Position numbers and translations under genes: made by a program. The notes beneath the pieces are model-generated. The model saw only the letters and a program-made list of their open reading frames with translations, was not told the DNA's origin and searched no databases. A stretch of 60,223 bases of DNA from Deltaproteobacteria bacterium. GTDB taxonomy: Bacteria > Desulfobacterota > GWC2-55-46 > UBA9637. The stretch spans positions 1 to 60,223 of the forward strand of contig JACRNJ010000011.1 of NCBI GenBank assembly GCA_016219285.1, read 5' to 3'. Positions 17,433-27,571 of the stretch are shown here, piece by piece (the stretch's first letter is position 1; every line of letters begins with the position of its first letter).

Positions 17433-17463
17433 AAATTAGAGGCTATAGGCTATGGGGATGTTT

Positions 17464-17567
17464 ACTATAGGCAGCGACATAAATTTGTAGTCTGCCGATT
17501 TATCGGCGGTTTTAAAATACGCCCGTAAATGGACAAACTACGCTACTTATTTTTGTCGTCCACTATA
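17464..17567. repeat. Palindromic element (GCCGATTTATCGGC family), long form
   Basis: 104 bp with outer arms ACTATAGGCAGCGACATAAA... / ...TTATTTTTGTCGTCCACTATA and the core TAGTCTGCCGATTTATCGGC...CGTAAATGGACAAACTA. A further outer pair (GGCTATAGGCTAT at 17442, GATAGCCTATC at 17586) surrounds it. Lies between dnaB and rplI. Near-identical arms are at 23345-23469. Confidence 0.8.
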
Positions 17568-17608
17568 TACCTATTGTCCATTGCCGATAGCCTATCACCT
17601 GCATATGT

Positions 17609-18052
17609 TTATTCTTTTACAACACAAACCTTGAGGTTTGCCGTAACCTCTGGATGAAGTTTTACAGGGACTGTAAAAATACCAAGGGCTTTAATTGGTT
17701 CTTCAAGATGTATCTTTTTGCGGTCTATCTGGATGCCGTTCTCTTTAATTTTTTCTTCAATATCAAGAGAAGTAACTGAACCAAAAATCTTATCCTCTTC
17801 GCCTGATTTACGGGCAAAAATTAAGGAGAGTTTTTCTATGTCCTGGGCTAATTTTTGAGCATCTTCCCTTTGTTTCTCTGCCTTCTTTTGCCAGAGTTTC
17901 ATCTCTTTTTCCAGGAGTTTAAGATTTTTGGGCGTGGCTTCAAGGCCAATTCCATGTGGAATCAAATAATTTCTTGCATAGCCATCAGCAACCTTAACAA
18001 CGTTTCCCAGCTTGCCGAGCGAAGGGGCGTCTTTCTTTAGTATAATTTCCAT
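17609..18052 (-). CDS. rplI: 50S ribosomal protein L9
   Basis: Binds 23S rRNA at the base of the L1 stalk. Visible: N-domain signature 'GKLGNVVKVADGYARNYLIPHGIGLEAT' (residues 13-40), the long connecting helix rich in Lys/Glu (45-80) and the C-domain ('KIFGSVTSLDIEEKIKENGIQIDRKKI'). 147 residues, normal. Preceded by AGGAGGTTTGCAATAATG. Confidence 0.97.
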   Translation of the reverse strand: MEIILKKDAPSLGKLGNVVKVADGYARNYLIPHGIGLEATPKNLKLLEKEMKLWQKKAEKQREDAQKLAQDIEKLSLIFARKSGEEDKIFGSVTSLDIEEKIKENGIQIDRKKIHLEEPIKALGIFTVPVKLHPEVTANLKVCVVKE

Positions 18053-18076
18053 TATTGCAAACCTCCTATTAAAAAC

Positions 18077-18135
18077 AGTTAGAAGTTCGTGGTTGGTAGT
18101 TGCTACAAACTACGAACTCAATACTCAGAACTCAT
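18077..18135. repeat. Iterated-word hairpin (AGTTCGTGGTTGGTAGTTG family)
   Basis: GTTAGAAGTTCGTGGTTGG-TAGTTGC on the left, ACAAACTACGAACTCAATACTCAGAACTC on the right. Fills the rplI-rpsR gap. Confidence 0.55.
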
Positions 18136-18137
18136 AA

Positions 18138-18422
18138 TCACACTACCGCTGTAGTAAACGGAAGAAAGGCAAGTATCCGCGCCCTTTTTATGGCTGTTGC
18201 CACCTCCCTTTGATGTTTGGCGCAATTGCCGGTAATTCGTCGGGGGGTAATTTTCCCGCGCTCGCCTATAAACTGCTTAAGTGTCCTGAAGTCCTTATAA
18301 TCTGCCTTCATATTCTTGTCAGCGCAAAAGCGGCAAACCTTTTTTTTCTGAAAAGAACGTTTGCCGCCAAACTGCTGCCGCCCCCCGGTTGCAGGCGTTC
18401 TTTTACCCCTATTTTCACTCAT
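18138..18422 (-). CDS. rpsR: 30S ribosomal protein S18
   Basis: Small-subunit platform protein partnering S6. Visible: '[27 protein letters not shown]' with a Cys pair, '[19 protein letters not shown]' and '[13 protein letters not shown]'. 94 residues with a short basic N-terminal extension. Start overlaps the rpsF stop (ATGA), so the two are coupled; no ssb gene lies between them. Confidence 0.97.
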   Translation of the reverse strand: MSENRGKRTPATGGRQQFGGKRSFQKKKVCRFCADKNMKADYKDFRTLKQFIGERGKITPRRITGNCAKHQREVATAIKRARILAFLPFTTAVV

Positions 18423-18772
18423 GGATTTATCTCCTTAGATTCTTTAGCCTCTTTTTTGTTTTTAGCTTTTTTGGTATTCTTTACTTCTATCTTTTTAATT
18501 GTCTGGTAGCGGATAACATCCTCATTTAGCCGCAAAATTCTCTCAACTTCTTTGCAGGCTGATGGGTTGGCTGATAAATTCAGGAGAACATAATAGCCAT
18601 CCAAATGTTTCCTTATCGGATAGACCATTCTTCTCTTACCCCACTCTTCAACTTTTGTAATCTGGCTGTTGAGACTTCCAGCGGCATCTTTTGCCTTTTG
18701 TATGATACCTTTTATGATATCATCCCCAGCATCAGGTCTTGCAATAAAGACCACTTCATAATTATTATTCAT
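18419..18772 (-). CDS. rpsF: 30S ribosomal protein S6
   Basis: Ferredoxin-like RNA-binding protein dimerising with S18. Visible: '[14 protein letters not shown]', '[26 protein letters not shown]' and '[18 protein letters not shown]'-like ending. The last 20 residues are a Lys/Glu-rich tail ('[15 protein letters not shown]') common in S6. First gene of the rpsF-rpsR-rplI-dnaB run, with a good promoter about 105 bp upstream. Confidence 0.97.
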   Translation of the reverse strand: MNNNYEVVFIARPDAGDDIIKGIIQKAKDAAGSLNSQITKVEEWGKRRMVYPIRKHLDGYYVLLNLSANPSACKEVERILRLNEDVIRYQTIKKIEVKNTKKAKNKKEAKESKEINP

Positions 18773-18875
18773 CTAGTACGCCACCTCCTTATGGATTCCT
18801 ATCCACAACATTTGTATTGTATATGGATTGGTTAGCCCTGTATTCTCCAAGGGCAAGGATTATTTTAAGTGCAAT

Positions 18876-18904
18876 TTTATACTATATCTTATTGCTAAAA
18901 TCAA
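18876..18904 (-). promoter_or_regulatory. Sigma70-type promoter of the rpsF operon
   Basis: Minus strand TTGATT, 17-bp spacer, TATAAA, about 105 bp upstream of rpsF and correctly oriented. Confidence 0.6.
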
Positions 18905-18959
18905 GGATATTTTGTTATCCCCCAAAAATCAATGTCTATTTTTGGGCGTGCTAAAAGCA

Positions 18960-18987
18960 TTGACATTCAAAAACCTTATTATATAAT
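18960..18987 (+). promoter_or_regulatory. Strong sigma70-type promoter without an intact gene
   Basis: TTGACA, 16-bp spacer, TATAAT on the plus strand, both boxes perfect. Downstream (18990-19200) there is no intact ORF, only a histidine-kinase remnant. It may be the old promoter of a lost gene or may drive a small RNA. Confidence 0.55.
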
Positions 18988-19117
18988 TAGGTCGCTTTTC
19001 TGATTTAACAGGCTGATAAAAAAGGCATCAACTGCCTTGAGATTATTGAGTTTTTCAACAAGCTCTTAACATGTTAATCTTTATGATGATTATTTTGAGG
19101 GGAGATTGAGCTAATAT

Positions 19118-19200
19118 GGATACATTACGGTAGAATCAGAATTTGGCAAAGGGGCTGTATTTATGTGTATTTGCCTGTTTCTGACAAAGAAGCGATGTAA
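19118..19200 (+). pseudogene. Histidine kinase C-terminal remnant
   Basis: The plus strand reads 'ITVESEFGKGAVF', matching the G2 box at the end of HATPase_c domains, and, after inserting one T, continues 'YVYLPVSDKEAM' to a TAA at 19198. Everything before the G2 box is gone. The other part of the 18773-19208 gap holds the two promoters and nothing else recognisable. Confidence 0.55.
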
Positions 19201-19208
19201 GGCTATAG

Positions 19209-19439
19209 CTATTGTTTTTTTGCGCCCTCTTCCTTCTTGGCTGCTGCTGTCAGTTCATTCACAAACATATTGACATCGGTTGAGTGCATTGCGCAGGCCA
19301 TTGAGATAGGTTCGCCTCCGAACGCCGGACATGTAAAACATCCTGTTCCAAAATGTTTTGTAAATACCTCTTTTGTGGACGGCCATCTGGTTGTTACCTC
19401 GCCTGTAGTCATATCGCCGCTTATATTGATATTTGACAT
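19209..19439 (-). CDS. DUF1858-domain small protein
   Basis: 76 residues. The ATG at 19439 is chosen over the upstream 19466 start because AGGAGGAGGATAGC lies right before it. The sequence 'DMTTGEVTTRWPSTKEVFTKHFGTGCFTCPAF' fits the DUF1858 pattern (a helical domain with a CxxC, here C-F-T-C) found in anaerobes and sometimes linked to hybrid-cluster or redox proteins. The two Cys residues could bind a metal or undergo disulfide exchange, which is inference. Ends in a basic tail. Confidence 0.8.
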   Translation of the reverse strand: MSNINISGDMTTGEVTTRWPSTKEVFTKHFGTGCFTCPAFGGEPISMACAMHSTDVNMFVNELTAAAKKEEGAKKQ

Positions 19440-19553
19440 GCTATCCTCCTCCTGTGCTTTAAACACTATTATAGAAACTCTTTATTCTATAGTATATGAT
19501 TTTAGTCATAAAAAAATCAAGCGCTATTAGCTGTTTTACAAAAAATTACTTTT

Positions 19554-19585
19554 AACCCAGAAAATGCAACTGCATTTTCTGGGTT
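19554..19585. repeat. AAATGCA palindrome (family with 14528 and 38429)
   Basis: AACCCAGAAAATGCA / TGCATTTTCTGGGTT, a near-perfect 15-bp-arm hairpin upstream of the TVP38-type gene. Confidence 0.7.
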
Positions 19586-19610
19586 AACGCAAAACCACTA
19601 CTAACATAAT

Positions 19611-20270
19611 ATGAGAAATCTTATTGTCATAAAAGGCGGAATATTTGTTGCATTCTTTATTGCGCTTGCAATTCTTTTAAAATACACAGATACTGCACAA
19701 TACCTCGATCCTGAAGGTTTAAGGAGATGGATTTCTGGATTAGGCCCATGGGGGCCCATTGCATATATTCTCATTTATAGCATCGCCCCGGTCTTCCTTT
19801 TTCCTGGAACTCCCCTTACTATTGCCGGCGGCGTCATTTTCGGCCCGATTGCAGGAAGCGTCTACACTGCTGTTGGCGCAACCATTGGGGCATCTGCTGC
19901 ATTTCTTATATCGCGGTATATGGCGCGTGAATTAGTCGCAAAACTGCTAAAAAACAGAAAATTGAACACCTTGGACAAAGAGGTGGAAAAGCAAGGCTGG
20001 AAGATAGTCGCGTTTAGCAGACTAATCCCTTTATTTCCATTCAACCTGCTGAATTATGCCTTTGGCCTCACAAGTATAAAATTCAGCCACTATGTGCTGG
20101 CATCTTTTATCTTTATGCTTCCTGCCATTATTGCCTTCGTGGTTTTTTCGAGTTCACTGCTGGATTTGATTAGAGGCAAAGTTTCAAGGGAGTTTTTAAT
20201 TGGGTTAATCCTTGTTATTATAATCTCGGCAATTCCCATAGTGTATAAAAGAATCAAAGAAGACGTTTAA
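19611..20270 (+). CDS. TVP38/TMEM64 family (DedA-like) membrane protein
   Basis: Inner-membrane protein of 219 residues with about six hydrophobic segments. The family core is visible: 'LFLFPGTPLTIAGGVIFGPIAGSVYTAVGATIGASAAFLISRY'-type stretch and 'SRLIPLFPFNLLNYAFGLTSIKFSHYVLAS', the conserved R-x-(I/S)-P-x-x-P-x-x-x-x-N-Y motif. Relatives are implicated in lipid scrambling or export; the substrate here is unknown. pncA follows 5 bp after its stop, so they are probably co-transcribed. Confidence 0.88.
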   Translation: MRNLIVIKGGIFVAFFIALAILLKYTDTAQYLDPEGLRRWISGLGPWGPIAYILIYSIAPVFLFPGTPLTIAGGVIFGPIAGSVYTAVGATIGASAAFLISRYMARELVAKLLKNRKLNTLDKEVEKQGWKIVAFSRLIPLFPFNLLNYAFGLTSIKFSHYVLASFIFMLPAIIAFVVFSSSLLDLIRGKVSREFLIGLILVIIISAIPIVYKRIKEDV

Positions 20271-20275
20271 AAAAT

Positions 20276-20863
20276 ATGGAGAAGAAGAGCGCCCTTGTCA
20301 TTATAGATGTTCAAAACGATTTCTGCCCAGGCGGGGCGCTGCCGGTGCCTGAAGGAGACAAGGTGGTGCCTGTTCTGAACAAATATATAAAGATGTTTCA
20401 GAAGGCAGGCCTTGTTATTTATGCATCAAGAGACTGGCATCCAGAAAAAACCCAACACTTCAAACAATTTGGCGGCTTATGGCCGCCGCATTGTATTCAG
20501 GGAACAAAGGGCGCTGAATTTCATCCAGGCCTTAAACTTCCTTTGCATACCGTAATCGTTACTAAGGGTGAAAATCCGAATGAGGATAGCTATTCTGGAT
20601 TTCAAGCCCGCAATTATGAAAAAAAGCCTTTTACAGACAGTTTAAGAGAAAAAGGCATTAAACACGTTTATGTAGGTGGACTAGCAACTGACTACTGTGT
20701 TAGGGCAACGGTGTTAGATGCTTTAAAGCAAGGGTTTAACGTAACCGTCCTAATTGATGCAATAAAAGGGGTAGATATAAAGCCTGGGGATTCAGCAGAG
20801 GCCATAAAAGAGATGGAAGGGGCAGGTGCAAACAAGGCTGTCTTGGCAGATTTAAGGCTGTAA
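20276..20863 (+). CDS. pncA: Nicotinamidase
   Basis: Isochorismatase-fold amidase hydrolysing nicotinamide to nicotinate for NAD salvage. Catalytic triad residues visible: Asp in 'IIDVQNDFCPGG', Lys in 'VVTKGENPNEDSYSGF' and Cys in 'GLATDYCVRATVLDAL'; metal ligands in 'SRDWHPEKTQHF'. The 'WPPHCIQGTKGAEFHP' block is typical of PncA. 195 residues, normal. Complements nadC (de novo NAD) elsewhere in the window. Confidence 0.93.
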   Translation: MEKKSALVIIDVQNDFCPGGALPVPEGDKVVPVLNKYIKMFQKAGLVIYASRDWHPEKTQHFKQFGGLWPPHCIQGTKGAEFHPGLKLPLHTVIVTKGENPNEDSYSGFQARNYEKKPFTDSLREKGIKHVYVGGLATDYCVRATVLDALKQGFNVTVLIDAIKGVDIKPGDSAEAIKEMEGAGANKAVLADLRL

Positions 20864-20925
20864 TACTTTTAAAGACTCTTTCGTAAAAAAGTTGGTGTAT
20901 GGAATTCTTAAGCAGACACTACATT

Positions 20926-21092
20926 AAATTTCCAATTTCTAAATCCTAATTTCTAATAAATCCTTGACAGGAAGAATATCTGTCAAGGATAAAATGTCAA
21001 ATGTAAAAAAATATCAAAAAATATGATTAAGAAGATAGAAATTTAGCCATTGGACATTTCATTGGAAATTAGACATTAGGGTTTAGGAATTG
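20926..21092. repeat. CTAATTTCTAA-family hairpin, copy 2 (interrupted, tip inverted)
   Basis: The left arm and tip match 11751-11849, but the tip reads TTGACAGGAAGAATATCTGTCAA, the reverse complement of copy 1, and about 70 bp separate the tip from the right arm (GGAAATTAGACATTAGG). Fills the gap between pncA and the groESL promoter. Confidence 0.75.
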
Positions 21093-21134
21093 TATTTAGA
21101 GCATTCAACTTAAATACGAAAGAATCCTTTTAAA

Positions 21135-21161
21135 TTAGCACTCTGTATTGACGAGTGCTAA
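21135..21161. promoter_or_regulatory. CIRCE operator (HrcA site)
   Basis: Perfect TTAGCACTC-N9-GAGTGCTAA just upstream of the groES promoter; predicts HrcA-mediated heat-shock repression. Confidence 0.95.
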
Positions 21162-21169
21162 TTTTTCCC

Positions 21170-21198
21170 TTGACAAATAGATTGGCGGTGCATATATT
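21170..21198 (+). promoter_or_regulatory. groESL promoter
   Basis: TTGACA, 17-bp spacer, TATATT, 8 bp after CIRCE and 33 bp before the groES ATG; groES has the Shine-Dalgarno AAAGGAGG. Confidence 0.8.
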
Positions 21199-21230
21199 AA
21201 CGGCAAATATTAATTAAAGGAGGATTTAAA

Positions 21231-21521
21231 ATGAAGATTAAACCACTTCACGACAGGATTTTAGTGAAGAGACTGGAAGAAGAGGAAAAGACAAAGGGAG
21301 GCATTATAATCCCTGACAGCGCAAAGGAAAAACCCATGGAAGGCGAGGTTGTCGCTGTTGGTCCAGGTAAAATGGCCGATGACGGTAAGAGGATTGCTAT
21401 GGATGTTAAAGCTGGCGACAGGGTGCTATACAGCAAGTATGGCGGTACCGAGGTAAAGATTGAAGGTGAGGAACACCTGATTATGAGAGAAGAGGATGTT
21501 CTTGGAATAATAGCAAAGTGA
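21231..21521 (+). CDS. groS: Co-chaperonin GroES
   Basis: Heptameric lid of the GroEL chamber. Visible: '[28 protein letters not shown]' with the mobile loop (residues 16-32), 'AVGPGK', '[18 protein letters not shown]' and C-terminal '[13 protein letters not shown]'. 96 residues. First gene of the CIRCE-controlled groES-groEL operon. Confidence 0.98.
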   Translation: MKIKPLHDRILVKRLEEEEKTKGGIIIPDSAKEKPMEGEVVAVGPGKMADDGKRIAMDVKAGDRVLYSKYGGTEVKIEGEEHLIMREEDVLGIIAK

Positions 21522-21525
21522 TTGT

Positions 21526-21580
21526 CTGTAGTTGCCGATTCATCGGCTCTTTTAATACATCCATAAATGGGCAAACTACA
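21526..21580. repeat. Palindromic element (GCCGATTTATCGGC family) between groES and groEL
   Basis: TAGTTGCCGATTCATCGGC...CCATAAATGGGCAAACTA; sits within the operon just before the groEL Shine-Dalgarno (AAAGGAGG). Confidence 0.75.
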
Positions 21581-21586
21581 AAATAA

Positions 21587-23257
<1,671 letters not shown>

Positions 23258-23282
23258 TAAGGTAAAGTCTAAATCCTCATGT

Positions 23283-23317
23283 AAAAGGGTGTCCAAATAA
23301 TCTGGACACCCTTTTTT
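23283..23317 (+). terminator. Rho-independent terminator of groESL
   Basis: GGGTGTCCA-aataatc-TGGACACCC followed by TTTTTT, 29 bp past the groEL stop. Confidence 0.9.
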
Positions 23318-23344
23318 ATTTATGGAATAACAGGTATATTATCA

Positions 23345-23469
23345 CCATAGGCAGCGACATAAATTTGTAGTCTGCCGATTTATCGGCGATTTTAAAATAC
23401 GCCCATGGGGCGCCCAACAGAAGGTTAGGTCGGGCAAACTACAGCTACTTATTTTTGTCGTCCACTATA
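23345..23469. repeat. Palindromic element (GCCGATTTATCGGC family), long form with inner insert
   Basis: Shares outer arms and core with 17464-17567 (CATAGGCAGCGACATAAATT...TTATTTTTGTCGTCCACTATA) but has about 24 extra bases (GGGGCGCCCAACAGAAGG...) in the centre of the right half. Confidence 0.8.
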
Positions 23470-23485
23470 AGAGGTGGTTTCTAAA

Positions 23486-24142
23486 ATGCGAGACGCGGAT
23501 ATAGCCTCGGCCATAAAAATACTTAAGGCGGCAAATAAACTGTTTACCATCCCGGCCGTTACCCAAATCTCCCAAACATCCCGTAGCCCTTTTATGGTAT
23601 TGATCTCATGTATCCTAAGCCTGAGAACAAAGGATAACACAACTATGCAGGCATCGGAAAGACTATTCAGCCTCGCAAAAACACCTGAGGCTATGATGGA
23701 TATGCCTATTAAAACAATTGAAAAGACAATCTACCCTGTGGGTTTTTACAGAAACAAAGCTAAGGTTATTAAAAATATCTGCAAGAAATTAGTAGAAACA
23801 TACCATTCAAGGGTGCCTGATAGTATTGATGAACTTTTAGAGTTTAATGGTGTTGGAAGGAAGACAGCAAACCTTGTTGTAACATTAGGCTATGGAAAAC
23901 CGGGCATATGTGTTGATACCCATGTACACAGAATAAGCAACCGATTGGGTTATGTAAAAACAAAAACACCTGATGAGACAGAATTTGCCTTGAGAAAAAA
24001 ACTCCCAAAGAGATATTGGATTATTATAAACGACCTTCTTGTAACCTTTGGGCAGAATATCTGCAAACCTGTTTCGCCCCTGTGCAGCCAATGCAGGCTT
24101 TATAGGTATTGCGAGAGAGTTGGTGTAGTAAAAAGCAGGTAA
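23486..24142 (+). CDS. nth: Endonuclease III
   Basis: Base-excision-repair DNA glycosylase/AP lyase for oxidised pyrimidines. Visible: helix-hairpin-helix '[16 protein letters not shown]' with the catalytic Lys, the catalytic Asp in '[16 protein letters not shown]', and a C-terminal [4Fe-4S] site '[17 protein letters not shown]' with C-x6-C-x2-C-x5-C spacing. The ATG at 23486 has AGAGGTGG 8 bp upstream; the tracked GTG four codons earlier is less likely. Confidence 0.93.
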   Translation: MRDADIASAIKILKAANKLFTIPAVTQISQTSRSPFMVLISCILSLRTKDNTTMQASERLFSLAKTPEAMMDMPIKTIEKTIYPVGFYRNKAKVIKNICKKLVETYHSRVPDSIDELLEFNGVGRKTANLVVTLGYGKPGICVDTHVHRISNRLGYVKTKTPDETEFALRKKLPKRYWIIINDLLVTFGQNICKPVSPLCSQCRLYRYCERVGVVKSR

Positions 24143-24214
24143 TTGTCCAAATTTCCCATTGCCATGCCTGACAATTTATACTAAACTCATGGAGCGGATA
24201 TTAAATTATTCTTT

Positions 24215-27200
24215 ATGAACCTATCTTCTTTTTTATCCAAAGGCCACATCCTCTTCAATTTCAGGGCAAAAGACCACACAGAGGCATTAAAAAATATGGT
24301 CTGCCTTCTTGGCAGGGCATGTGAAGACCAAAACTCCATCAAGGCATTAAAAGATCACGAGAGTATAGACGGCGTCCTCACTGGTACTGGCTCTGCAATA
24401 TTCCATACCTTTTCAGAGGCAGTGGAGGATATGAAACTTATCCTCGCTATCTCAAAACAGGGGATTCCTCATCCGGCAAAAACAAGGGGTAAAATCCACA
24501 TACTTTTCCTTATCGTCTCGCCTATTAAAGAAAGCGGCACACATTTCCAATTACTTTCGCAGTTGGAAGGCTTTCTTTTAAATAAAATCTTCCGCAATAC
24601 AATCCTCACAGCAAAGACAAAAGAAACTGTTATAGATATAGTAAAAAAAGAGGAAGGATTGGGCAGAGATGCGTATGTTCCGTTAACACGTGACGAGATA
24701 TTCGCAGAGCTTAATACACAGGAGGCAGGGCTTACTGATAAGGAGGCCTTGCACAGGCTTCATACTGTCGGGCTCAATATTCTCAAAAGGGTTGCAGCGA
24801 AATATTTTTTCTACGATTTTCTGCGAAATTTAACAAACCTTTTTGCAATACTTTTGTGGCTCGGAGGCATCTTGTCGTTTGTCGCAGGCATGCCTGAATT
24901 GGGCTGGGCTATATTCCTTGTTGTTATCATCAATGCAGGATTCAGCTTCTGGCAGGAATATAAGGCGGAGCGGGCTGTGGAGGCGCTCCAAAAACTTCTT
25001 CCGCAAAAGGTAAGGGTTGTAAGAGGAGGCAAGGAAAAAGACATAACAAGCAGCGAGCTTGTGCCGGGAGATATTATTCTTTTGAACGAGGGCGATTATA
25101 TACCTGCTGACGGAAGGCTGATACAGGCTGACGATATGCGTGTTGACAACAGCCCTTTAACAGGCGAATCAAGGCCTGTGTATAAGATGGCAGAGTCGTT
25201 GGAGAATGGAAAAAACTTTATCTGGACAGAGATGCCGAACCTTATATTTGCAGGCACAGGCGTTTTATCCGGCATGGGCAAGGCAGTTGTTACAGCAACA
25301 GGCATGGATACAGAGATCGGCAAGGTTGCGTATCTCACCCAGGCCATAAAGACTGAAATGAGCCCTTTGCAAAAGGAGATGGTCAGAGTTACAGAGGTAG
25401 TTACATGGGTTGCATTAAGCCTTGGCATTATATTCTTTTTGCTTGGCTTTAAAATGGCAGGGCTTACACTGACAGAGAGTTTTATTTTTGCAATAGGCAT
25501 TATCGTTGCAAATGTGCCTGAAGGACTGCTTCCCACAGTCAGCCTTTCCCTTGCAATGGGGGTGCAGAGAATGGCAAGGAAAAAAGCAATTGTGAAAAAA
25601 CTCTCTGCCGTCGAAACCCTCGGCTCTGTAAATGTCATATGCACAGACAAGACAGGCACGCTTACCGCAAATGAGATGTGCGTGACACAGCTTTGGATTA
25701 ATGGAAAAACAATAGATATCGCCGGTGAAGGATATGAGCCAAAAGGGGATTTTACATGGAACAACAAAATACTTTCTTCAGATGATTTAAAAAGAGAAGG
25801 GGTTGATGAGCTTCTTAAGGCTGCGAGCCTTTGCAACAATGCACACATTGTTGCCCCTTTGCAGAGGGGTGCAGGGATGGGGTGGTCAATTTCCGGCGAC
25901 CCTACAGAAGGTGCTTTGGTTGTTGCCGCTGAAAAGGCCGGGCTGCATTTGGAGGAGCTGAAAAAACAAAATCCGAGAATCGCTCATCTTGCCTTTGAAA
26001 GAATAAGAAAGAGGATGACGACAATACATAAACATGGGACAGGGGGCGGAGGTCGGGAGTCAGGAGAAATAATGATTGCTTATGTCAAGGGTGCGCCAAA
26101 GGAGATGCTGGATTTATGCACAATGATGTATAGATATGGAACAGCGGTTAAACTAACAAGCGAGGACAGAGAGGCAATCTTAAAACAAAATGACTTAATG
26201 GCGTCACTTGGTTTAAGGGTGTTGGCAGTGGCATATCGGGAGATACAGTCAGGAGTCAGGGGTCAGGGGTCAGGAGATAAAACAAAATACACAGAGGACG
26301 ATGTGGAAAAGGATTTGACCTTCATCGGCCTGATTGCCATGTTTGACCCGCCAAGGCCAGAGGTTGGAAAGGCAATTGAGGAATGCCATTCTGCCGGCAT
26401 ACGGGTGATAATGATAACCGGCGATTATGGTCTTACAGCCGATGCAATTGCAAAAAAGGTTGGCATTGGAGGCAATAATCCAAAAGTGATAAGCGGTATT
26501 GAGCTTTCGAAGCTTTCTCACAGGGAATTAAGAGAGCTGCTCAAGCAAGGAGAAACTATTTTTGCCAGGGTTACGCCAAAGGACAAACTAATGGTTGTTG
26601 CAATGCTTCAGGATCTCGGTGAGATTGTGGCTGTTACTGGCGATGGTGTAAACGATGCGCCTGCGCTAAAGAAGGCTGATATAGGAATTGCGATGGGGCA
26701 ACGTGGAAGCGACGTGGCAAAGGAATCGGCAGAGATAGTGCTTACAGATGACAACTTTGCAACTATTGTGGAAGCGATCAAGGAAGGCAGGGCGGTATAT
26801 GCAAATATCAAAAAATTTGTGACATATATCTTTGCCAGCAACATTCCAGAGATTGTGCCTTTCATTGCTTTTGTCTTATTCAAGATACCTTTGCCGCTTA
26901 CTGTAATGCAGATACTTGCTGTGGATTTAGGCACCGATATTGTGCCTGCCCTCGGCCTCGGTGTGGAGCCGCATGAGAAAGGGATAATGAATCAGCCGCC
27001 CAGACCCAGAACAAAAAGGCTTCTTGATTTTAACCTGCTATCAAGGGCTTATCTATTTCTCGGCCCTATAGAGGCAGCCCTGTGTCTGTCAGGCTTCTTT
27101 TTTATCTATTGGCTAAGCGGATGGCAGTGGGGCGCTCCAATGCCTTCCAGCGGCATCACCTATACAACAGCAACGACCATGAGCCTTGCAGGCATTGTTG

Positions 27201-27454
27201 CATCCCAGATAGGAAATGTGTTTGCATGCAGGACAGAAAAAGAGTCAATATTCAACGTGGGTTTTTTTAACAACAGGCTTGTGCTGTTTGGCATAGCAGT
27301 TGAGATAACACTTGTATTGCTTTTTATATACATGCCTTTCATGCAAAAAATCTTCGGTCTTGCGCCGCTTGGTTTGAAAGAATGGATATTTCTGTTATTG
27401 TTTCCGGTGATAGTATTATCTATGGAGGAGATTAGAAAATGGCGGCAAAGGTAA
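24215..27454 (+). CDS. P-type cation ATPase with N-terminal PTS EIIA (PtsN-like) domain
   Basis: Residues 1 to about 150 form an EIIA-fructose/nitrogen-type domain with the candidate phosphohistidine H64 in 'GSAIFHTFSEAVEDMKLILAIS' and 'KIHILFLIVSP'. The rest is a P2-type ATPase: 'ELVPGDIILLNEGDYIPADGR', 'LTGES', 'IIVANVPEGLLPTVSLSLAMG', phosphorylation site D478 (CTDKTGTLT), 'GDGVNDAPALKKADIGIAMG' and 'ILAVDLGTDIVPALGLG'. M4 and M6 resemble the Na,K-ATPase (IIC) group, so Na+ or K+ transport is likely but unproved. Two repeat-derived inserts lie in the cytoplasmic N domain ('GGGGRESG' and 'QSGVRGQGSGD', 26246-26276). 1079 residues versus about 900 without EIIA. Confidence 0.92.
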   Translation: MNLSSFLSKGHILFNFRAKDHTEALKNMVCLLGRACEDQNSIKALKDHESIDGVLTGTGSAIFHTFSEAVEDMKLILAISKQGIPHPAKTRGKIHILFLIVSPIKESGTHFQLLSQLEGFLLNKIFRNTILTAKTKETVIDIVKKEEGLGRDAYVPLTRDEIFAELNTQEAGLTDKEALHRLHTVGLNILKRVAAKYFFYDFLRNLTNLFAILLWLGGILSFVAGMPELGWAIFLVVIINAGFSFWQEYKAERAVEALQKLLPQKVRVVRGGKEKDITSSELVPGDIILLNEGDYIPADGRLIQADDMRVDNSPLTGESRPVYKMAESLENGKNFIWTEMPNLIFAGTGVLSGMGKAVVTATGMDTEIGKVAYLTQAIKTEMSPLQKEMVRVTEVVTWVALSLGIIFFLLGFKMAGLTLTESFIFAIGIIVANVPEGLLPTVSLSLAMGVQRMARKKAIVKKLSAVETLGSVNVICTDKTGTLTANEMCVTQLWINGKTIDIAGEGYEPKGDFTWNNKILSSDDLKREGVDELLKAASLCNNAHIVAPLQRGAGMGWSISGDPTEGALVVAAEKAGLHLEELKKQNPRIAHLAFERIRKRMTTIHKHGTGGGGRESGEIMIAYVKGAPKEMLDLCTMMYRYGTAVKLTSEDREAILKQNDLMASLGLRVLAVAYREIQSGVRGQGSGDKTKYTEDDVEKDLTFIGLIAMFDPPRPEVGKAIEECHSAGIRVIMITGDYGLTADAIAKKVGIGGNNPKVISGIELSKLSHRELRELLKQGETIFARVTPKDKLMVVAMLQDLGEIVAVTGDGVNDAPALKKADIGIAMGQRGSDVAKESAEIVLTDDNFATIVEAIKEGRAVYANIKKFVTYIFASNIPEIVPFIAFVLFKIPLPLTVMQILAVDLGTDIVPALGLGVEPHEKGIMNQPPRPRTKRLLDFNLLSRAYLFLGPIEAALCLSGFFFIYWLSGWQWGAPMPSSGITYTTATTMSLAGIVASQIGNVFACRTEKESIFNVGFFNNRLVLFGIAVEITLVLLFIYMPFMQKIFGLAPLGLKEWIFLLLFPVIVLSMEEIRKWRQR

Positions 27455-27571
27455 GATAGTATTTATATGATACTACCTCTTACAACGGCGGCCAAAGATG
27501 CTATTCTGGCTAGATATTAAGTTTGGATTGGTTAGGGTTAAAGTTTGCAGCCTAAACTTGCGCTTTTTGAG

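Noticed and set aside
20960-20990. TTGACA in hairpin tips as promoters
   Set aside because: The TTGACA words at 11805 and 20964 belong to the palindrome tip and have no suitable -10 at 16-18 bp.
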